10,749 bases of DNA from an uncultured Opitutaceae bacterium (GTDB lineage Bacteria; Verrucomicrobiota; Verrucomicrobiia; Opitutales; Opitutaceae), in NCBI GenBank assembly GCA_903885525.1, contig CAISJA010000331.1, positions 1 through 10,749 of the forward strand, written 5' to 3'. Position 1 is the first letter of the stretch, and each line of letters opens with the position of its first letter. The notes under the pieces are model-generated. The model saw only the letters and a list, made by a program, of their open reading frames with translations, had not been told where the DNA came from and made no database searches. This document shows, piece after piece, positions 6,493-10,749 of the stretch. The position numbers were made by a program, and so were the translations under genes.

Positions 6493-7554
6493 ATGCGCCC
6501 GCCGACCTCCGATCTCCGCATCCGCACCGCGCGGCCGCTTCTCTCCCCCGCCATCCTGGAGGAGGACCTGCCGCTGCCGGAAGCCGGCGCCACCCTGATT
6601 CACCAGGCCCGCGCGGCCGTGGCCGGCATCGTGACGGGCCGGGACGACCGCCTGCTGGCGCTGGTGGGCCCCTGCTCCATCCATGATCCGGCGGCGGCCC
6701 GGGACTACGCCCGCCAGCTCCGGCCCCTGGCCGACCGGTTCGCCCGCGACCTGCTGGTGGTGATGCGGGTGTATTTCGAAAAGCCGCGCACCACGGTGGG
6801 TTGGAAAGGCCTGATCAACGACCCGCACCTCGACGGCTCCTTCATGGTCAACGCCGGCCTGCGCCTGGCCCGGCGGCTCCTGCTCGATATCACCGCCGCC
6901 GGGCTGCCGGTCGGCACCGAGTTCCTCGACACCACGCTGGGGCAGTACTACTCGGATCTCGTGAGCTGGGCGGCCATCGGCGCCCGCACCGCGGAGAGCC
7001 AGATTCACCGCGAGCTGGCCTCCGGCCTGTCCATGCCCGTGGGCTTCAAGAACCGCACCGACGGGGACATCCAGGTGGCGGTCGACGCCATCTTCTCCGC
7101 CCGGCACCCGCACTGGTTCCCCTCGCTCACGCGGGAAGGGGCGCCCGCGGTGCTGGCCACCACCGGCAACGAACACGGCCACCTCGTCCTCCGCGGCGGC
7201 AGCCGGGGCGGTCCCAATTTCAGCCGCGAGCACATCGCCGGTGCCGTGGCCCTCCTCACCAAGGCCGGCGCGCCTCCGGTCGTGTTGGTCGACTGCAGCC
7301 ACGGCAACAGCGGCAAACAGCACGACCAGCAGCCGCAGGTGGCCGCGGATCTCGCCGCCCAGATCGCCGGCGGCTCCCGGGCGATCATCGGTTTCATGCT
7401 GGAGAGCAATCTCGTCGCCGGCACCCAACAGCACGAGGCCGGCCGGCCCCTCGCCTATGGCCAGAGCATCACGGATGCCTGCCTCGGTTTCGCCGAGACT
7501 GTGCCCGTGCTGGAGCAGCTGGCCGCGGCGGTCGCCGCCCGGCGCGGCCGCTGA
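6493..7554 (+). CDS. aroG: 3-deoxy-7-phosphoheptulonate (DAHP) synthase, class I AroF/AroG/AroH type
   Basis: Condenses phosphoenolpyruvate with erythrose 4-phosphate in the first step of the shikimate pathway to aromatic amino acids. The 353 residues align almost without gaps to E. coli AroG over the first 211 positions. Signatures include DDRLLALVGPCSIHDP (51-66), MRVYFEKPRTTVGWKGLIND (91-110), ESQIHRELASGLSMPVGFKN (168-187), DCSHGNS (267-273) and AYGQSITDAC (321-330). The four expected metal ligands are present: C61, H270, E304 and D328. Position 150, proline in E. coli AroG and tied to phenylalanine feedback, is glycine here, while S180, F209 and S211 are kept. ATG 6493 is preferred over an in-frame ATG at 6412 because AroG-like sequence begins SDLRIRTARPLL right after it. 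There is no Shine-Dalgarno sequence. The isozyme (F, G or H) is not certain. Confidence 0.95.
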   Translation: MRPPTSDLRIRTARPLLSPAILEEDLPLPEAGATLIHQARAAVAGIVTGRDDRLLALVGPCSIHDPAAARDYARQLRPLADRFARDLLVVMRVYFEKPRTTVGWKGLINDPHLDGSFMVNAGLRLARRLLLDITAAGLPVGTEFLDTTLGQYYSDLVSWAAIGARTAESQIHRELASGLSMPVGFKNRTDGDIQVAVDAIFSARHPHWFPSLTREGAPAVLATTGNEHGHLVLRGGSRGGPNFSREHIAGAVALLTKAGAPPVVLVDCSHGNSGKQHDQQPQVAADLAAQIAGGSRAIIGFMLESNLVAGTQQHEAGRPLAYGQSITDACLGFAETVPVLEQLAAAVAARRGR

Positions 7555-7612
7555 GCCGATTTCTCCGCAAATCTCCTCGCCAAGCCGCCGACCGTTTCCC
7601 CCAATCACACCC

Positions 7613-8965
7613 ATGTTCCGCCGGCTGCTTGTCGCCACCGCCCTCACCCTCCTCACCGCCGGCGCGCTCGCGCTGATGACCGGATGCGCCAGCAAGCCCG
7701 CCCGGCGGCCGCCACCGCCAGCCCCACCGCCCGTCGCGCCGGCGGCCCGTCCACCCGAGCCGGAGCCGGAAGCCCTGCTCCCCGCCGTCCTGCCCGGCAT
7801 CGACGTGCTGGAAGCCGACCACTTCGCCGCCTTGGCCGGGAAAACGGTCGGCCTGCTCACCCACCCCGCCGGCGTGAACCGGCGCGGCGAACGCACCGTC
7901 GACGTGCTGGCCCGCGCCCGCAACCTCCAGCTGCACGCGCTTTTCGCCCCGGAGCACGGCCTCGACGGCACCGCCAAGGCGGGGGACAACTTCGCCGACA
8001 CCATCGACCTGCGCACCAAGCTCCCCGTCTTCTCCCTCCACGGCAAACACCGCAAGCCCACCAAGGAAATGCTGGCGGACCTGGACGTGCTGGTCGTCGA
8101 CCTGCAGGACATCGGCTCGCGTTCGTACACCTTCATCAGCTGCCTGCGCTGGACGATGGAAGCCTGTTTCGAGCACGGGGTGGAGGTGATGGTGCTCGAC
8201 CGCCCGAATCCCCTCGGGGGCCTCAAGGTCGACGGCCCCCCCCTGGATCCGGAATGGGTCAGCTACGTCGGCGCGTTCCGCGTGCCCTATGTGCACGGCC
8301 TCACGATCGGCGAGCTGGCCCGCATGGCCAAGGACACCCCGGGCGTGCTGGCCGTCAGCGAGAAAATCCGCGCCAAGGGGCGGCTCACCGTCATCCCCAT
8401 GCGCGGCTGGAACCGCCGCATGCAGTGGCCCGACACCGGCCTGCGCTGGATACCGACCTCCCCCTTCATCCCCGATTATAATTCCGCCGTCGGCTACGCG
8501 ATGGTCGGGCTGGGTACCGAGATCGGCGGCTGGACCTGGGGAGTCGGCACCTTCTATCCCTTCCGCGGTATCGGCTACCCGAAGCACACGCCGGAGCAGA
8601 TCATCGCCGAGCTCGGCCAATACCACATCCCCGGCCTGCGCCTGGAAAAAGTCCAGGGGGTGGGCCGCGACGGCAAGGTGATCGGCGGCGTCTACGTCGA
8701 AATCGCCGATTGGGAGGCACTCCGCCCCACGGAGATTTCGTTCTACATGATGAAGACCGCCGCCAAATGGAACCTGCTGAACCCCTTCGCCACCGCCCCC
8801 TCCGACCGGCAGAACATGTTCAACAAGCTGGTCGGCTCCAGCGCATGGTGGAAAGCGCTCACTACGCAGGGCGGCCGCGTCGACGTAGCGGGCTTCATCA
8901 GGAACTGGTCCGAGCGCGCCGCCGTCTACCAGCAGCAGAGCCGCAAGTACTGGCTCTATCCGTAA
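7613..8965 (+). CDS. DUF1343 / NamZ-like exo-N-acetylmuramidase lipoprotein (GH171)
   Basis: Predicted envelope hydrolase; characterised members (NamZ of Bacillus subtilis and Tannerella forsythia) release N-acetylmuramic acid from the ends of peptidoglycan glycans. The 450 residues start with a signal peptide ending LMTGC, so C25 should be lipidated, followed by a proline-rich tether (about 32-55, PPPPAPPP and PEPEPE). The family core follows: GLLTHPAGVNRRG (80-92), LFAPEHGLDG (110-119), DVLVVDLQDIGSRSYTFI (158-175), VMVLDRPNPLGG (192-203) and VPYVHGLTIGEL (224-235). After GLRWIPTSPFIP (276-287) the usual G-T-N-x-S-x-G-R-G-T segment is replaced by GTEIGGWTWGVGTFYPFRGIG (301-321), so it is a divergent subtype. 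The start is set by the signal peptide. It lies 58 bases after the DAHP synthase gene without a terminator, so co-transcription is likely. Confidence 0.87.
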   Translation: MFRRLLVATALTLLTAGALALMTGCASKPARRPPPPAPPPVAPAARPPEPEPEALLPAVLPGIDVLEADHFAALAGKTVGLLTHPAGVNRRGERTVDVLARARNLQLHALFAPEHGLDGTAKAGDNFADTIDLRTKLPVFSLHGKHRKPTKEMLADLDVLVVDLQDIGSRSYTFISCLRWTMEACFEHGVEVMVLDRPNPLGGLKVDGPPLDPEWVSYVGAFRVPYVHGLTIGELARMAKDTPGVLAVSEKIRAKGRLTVIPMRGWNRRMQWPDTGLRWIPTSPFIPDYNSAVGYAMVGLGTEIGGWTWGVGTFYPFRGIGYPKHTPEQIIAELGQYHIPGLRLEKVQGVGRDGKVIGGVYVEIADWEALRPTEISFYMMKTAAKWNLLNPFATAPSDRQNMFNKLVGSSAWWKALTTQGGRVDVAGFIRNWSERAAVYQQQSRKYWLYP

Positions 8966-8969
8966 GGCA

Positions 8970-8999
8970 GCCCCCGGCCGGACCGGCGGCAGGGGGGGC
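8970..8999 (+). terminator. candidate hairpin terminator of namZ-like gene
   Basis: GCCCCC (8970-8975) can pair with GGGGGC (8994-8999), with a nested CCGG/CCGG pairing inside, beginning five bases past the stop codon. There is no T-run. It lies in a 158-base gap ahead of the M48 protease gene, consistent with that gene having its own promoter. The stem is all G-C, so chance pairing is a concern. Confidence 0.4.
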
Positions 9000-9123
9000 C
9001 GACGGGGCTCGCGGTGCAGCCCGACATACCCCGACAGACTTGCCGCTGACCGTTCGTCCTGCTCTGCGTCCGCGCGTCCGCGTTGGGATTTGCCCCGGCG
9101 AGCTGACCCTGCTAGCAACCGGC

Positions 9124-10425
9124 ATGTTCCCCGTTCTCCGCTCCAACTTCGCCCGATTGCTAACCGGAATGTTGTTCCTGCTCGCCGGCACGACGGCCCT
9201 CCACGCCGCCTCCGGTGGCTTCAATGCCGTCGCCGAAACCGACCGCTACCTTGCCAGCCTTTCCACCGCCGCTCGCGCCAAGTCCGACGCCTATTTTGAG
9301 GGCGGCTACTGGCTGATCCTCTGGAATGTCGTGGTCACCTTCGTGCTCATGGCGCTGCTCTACCGCAGCGGGCTGATTGTCCGCCTCCGCGAACTCGCCG
9401 AACGCTTCACCCGGCACCGCTTCCTGCAGGGAATGATCTTCATCGCCCTCTACACCCTCATGATGTGGGTCGTGGATCTGCCCTGGGACTACTACGAGGA
9501 CGTTGTCCGCGAGCACCAGTACGGCCTGTCGAACCTCACCACCGGCGGCTGGCTCGGCGAGCGCGCCACCGGCCTGTTGCCTAGTCTCTGTCTCGGCCCG
9601 CTCCTGGGCGCTCTGCTCTACCTTGGCATCCGCCGCTTCCCCCGGCGCTGGTGGGTGGTGGCCGGCGTCGCCACGCCGTTCTTCATGATCATCATGATGG
9701 TCATCGCCCCCGTCTTTATCAGTCCGTTGTTCAACAAATACACGCCGCTCACCGACGCCAAGATCCGCGACCCCATCCTCTCGTTGGCCCGGGCCAACGG
9801 GGTGCCAGCCGACAATGTTTACCAGTTCGACGCCTCCAAGCAGTCCAAGCGGATCAGCGCCAACGTCAGCGGCGCTTTTCACACCATCCGGGTCTCGCTC
9901 AACGACAACCTGCTCAACCGCTCCACCCCCGAGTCGATCCAAGCCGTGATGGGGCACGAACTCGGCCACTACGTGCTCAACCACGTCTACAAGCTCACCA
10001 TCTACTTCAGCCTCGTCGTCATCGCTGGCTTCGCCTTTGTGCACTGGTTCTTCGGTCTCGTGCATCGCCGGACCGGGGCGGCCTGGGGCGTGCGCGGCAT
10101 CGACGACTACGCCGGCCTGCCGCTTTTCGGCGCCAGCTTCGCCCTTTTCCTGCTACTGGCCACGCCGGTCACCCACAGCATTATCCGTTCCACGGAGGCC
10201 GAGGCCGATATTTTCGGACTCAACGCGGCCCGTCAGCCTGACGGCTTTGCCCAAGCCGCGCTCCAGTTGTCCGAATACCGCAAGCTCGCTCCGGGGCCCT
10301 GGGAGGAGATCATCTTCTTCGACCACCCGAGCGGCCACAGTCGGATTTTGATGGCGATGCAGTGGAAGGCGGAACACCTCGCCGAGTTGCAGGCGGTAGA
10401 TGCTCCGGCCGCGACGACGAAGTAA
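9124..10425 (+). CDS. M48 family zinc metalloprotease, CAAX prenyl protease (Ste24) type, membrane-bound
   Basis: Integral membrane zinc endopeptidase; bacterial members of this Ste24-like group are thought to act in membrane-protein quality control, because bacteria lack prenylated CAAX substrates. The 433 residues begin with a hydrophobic N-terminal segment (about 12-29), then an M48 N-terminal membrane domain with segments near 64-80, 102-118, 152-168 and 177-200, including the Ste24-like DYYEDVVREHQYGLS (122-136) and PLFNKYTPL (201-209). The zinc site is GHELGHY (277-283: ligands H278 and H282, catalytic E279), with E358 in the later STEAEAD segment (E-x-x-x-D) as third ligand. Two more hydrophobic stretches lie at 291-311 and 333-350. 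ATG 9124 is chosen; an internal ATG (residue 16) is possible. The gene follows the NamZ-like gene after 158 bases. Confidence 0.94.
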   Translation: MFPVLRSNFARLLTGMLFLLAGTTALHAASGGFNAVAETDRYLASLSTAARAKSDAYFEGGYWLILWNVVVTFVLMALLYRSGLIVRLRELAERFTRHRFLQGMIFIALYTLMMWVVDLPWDYYEDVVREHQYGLSNLTTGGWLGERATGLLPSLCLGPLLGALLYLGIRRFPRRWWVVAGVATPFFMIIMMVIAPVFISPLFNKYTPLTDAKIRDPILSLARANGVPADNVYQFDASKQSKRISANVSGAFHTIRVSLNDNLLNRSTPESIQAVMGHELGHYVLNHVYKLTIYFSLVVIAGFAFVHWFFGLVHRRTGAAWGVRGIDDYAGLPLFGASFALFLLLATPVTHSIIRSTEAEADIFGLNAARQPDGFAQAALQLSEYRKLAPGPWEEIIFFDHPSGHSRILMAMQWKAEHLAELQAVDAPAATTK

Positions 10426-10447
10426 ATCTTTACCGGGCCAATCTCCC

Positions 10448-10470
10448 GCTCCCTCCCCAGCGGTGGGAGC
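10448..10470 (+). terminator. candidate hairpin after the M48 protease gene
   Basis: GCTCCC (10448-10453) and GGGAGC (10465-10470) are perfect six-base arms around an 11-base loop, 22 bases past the stop codon. The next bases are C, G, then a run of A, so there is no U-tract for the plus strand. It lies in the convergent gap with the msrB fragment and could end transcription from either side. Confidence 0.35.
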
Positions 10471-10540
10471 CGAAAATTGACAACGCTGCGCAGCCGGAAG
10501 GATTGCCGCTGGGAGTGGCGACCTGCCCTGCCCCCGCGAT

Positions 10541-10558
10541 ACGGCCAAGCCCGGCCGT
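10541..10558 (-). terminator. candidate hairpin after the msrB fragment
   Basis: ACGGCC (10541-10546) and GGCCGT (10553-10558) form a perfect six-base-pair stem with a six-base loop, four bases past the TAA of the msrB fragment on the minus strand. There is no T-run. Compact and well placed, but GC-rich. Confidence 0.4.
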
Positions 10559-10562
10559 CGGC

Positions 10563-10709
10563 TTACTTCGCGACCGGCTCGCCGCTGTGCTTCGTCACCC
10601 AGCTGCCATACTCGGCCCGCGGCAAAAATTTCAGGGAGGCGCTGTTGATGCAGTAGCGCATCCCGGTGGGCGCAGGGCCGTCGTCGAAAACATGCCTGTA
10701 GAACGCCGG
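10563..10709 (-). pseudogene. msrB: methionine-(R)-sulfoxide reductase B, C-terminal fragment cut by an in-frame TAG
   Basis: MsrB reduces methionine-R-sulfoxide in proteins. The minus strand reads HVFDDGPAPTGMRYCINSAS and then LKFLP, the diagnostic end of the family, with the catalytic cysteine in RYCINS intact, followed by a 19-residue hydrophilic tail and TAA (10565-10563). Upstream the match stops abruptly: the conserved H-L-G-H before V-F reads F-Y-R-H, and five codons further is an in-frame TAG (10712-10710). Beyond it, to the window edge, I see no MsrB-like residues in any frame, so the zinc C-x-x-C motifs are not visible. Either the gene is broken by a frameshift or rearrangement, or the last 55 or so bases are poor assembly at a contig edge. 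It is convergent with the M48 protease gene, 137 bases apart. Confidence 0.6.
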
Positions 10710-10749
10710 CTATACGTCGAGGTCGGCGCCAACTAGAACCCGTGTCCGC

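Noticed and set aside
6340..8226. A 628-codon open frame on the minus strand.
   Set aside because: It lies opposite the clearly homologous DAHP synthase and NamZ-like genes, has composition typical of antisense frames in GC-rich DNA and no recognisable domain.
7469..9118. A 549-codon open frame on the minus strand.
   Set aside because: Antisense to the NamZ-like gene over nearly its whole length; no family motifs, and the NamZ frame carries a signal peptide and conserved core.
9160..10065. A 301-codon acidic open frame on the minus strand.
   Set aside because: Mirror image of the membrane segments and zinc site of the M48 protease; no independent support.
1..10749. Search for CRISPR repeats, tRNA or rRNA genes, insertion sequences, integrase or toxin-antitoxin genes.
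   Set aside because: No regularly spaced repeats, tRNA-like cloverleaf sequences, transposase motifs or small paired toxin genes were seen by eye.

Overview
The window is a GC-rich, densely coding bacterial chromosome segment with nine recognisable protein-coding genes plus a broken gene fragment at the right edge. The gene set is housekeeping rather than mobile: RNA modification, glycogen synthesis, aromatic amino acid biosynthesis, cell-wall turnover, membrane proteolysis and anion transport. The lipoprotein, a peptidoglycan-sugar hydrolase and a CAAX-type M48 protease point to a Gram-negative-like organism. Most starts lack a Shine-Dalgarno sequence. I infer a member of Verrucomicrobiota, possibly Opitutaceae, but nothing in the window proves the lineage. 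I see no tRNA, rRNA, CRISPR array, insertion sequence, integrase or phage gene.

Layout from left to right. An RluE-type 23S rRNA pseudouridine synthase runs off the left edge on the minus strand and is divergent from a ChrA-family chromate transporter on the plus strand (350-1540). ChrA is convergent with a minus-strand glycogen synthase, glgA (1706-3172). A DAO-family FAD oxidoreductase (3298-4428) follows on the same strand. Next come two RNA ribose methyltransferase genes, a YfiF/TrmH-like SpoU enzyme (4629-5393) and an RlmM-like FtsJ-fold enzyme (5390-6406), which overlap by four bases (ATGA) and must be co-transcribed. An 86-base divergent region holding a small inverted repeat separates them from plus-strand genes: a class I DAHP synthase (6493-7554), a DUF1343/NamZ-like (GH171) lipoprotein (7613-8965) and an M48 CAAX-type membrane protease (9124-10425). 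On the minus strand at the right edge is the C-terminal part of a methionine sulfoxide reductase B, interrupted by an in-frame TAG.

No stretch over 300 bases lacks a gene; the longest gap is 200 bases (4429-4628). Gaps at the ends of predicted transcription units tend to carry a GC-rich hairpin with no U-tract just past the stop codon, whereas the within-operon joints (RlmM/TrmH and aroG/namZ) do not. Three RNA-modification genes lie within about 6 kb, but otherwise neighbours do not form one pathway. I did not find a convincing new multi-gene system. The points most worth checking are the DAHP synthase with glycine at the usual proline-150 regulatory position, the diverged NamZ-like active-site region, the broken msrB end, and the U-less hairpins.
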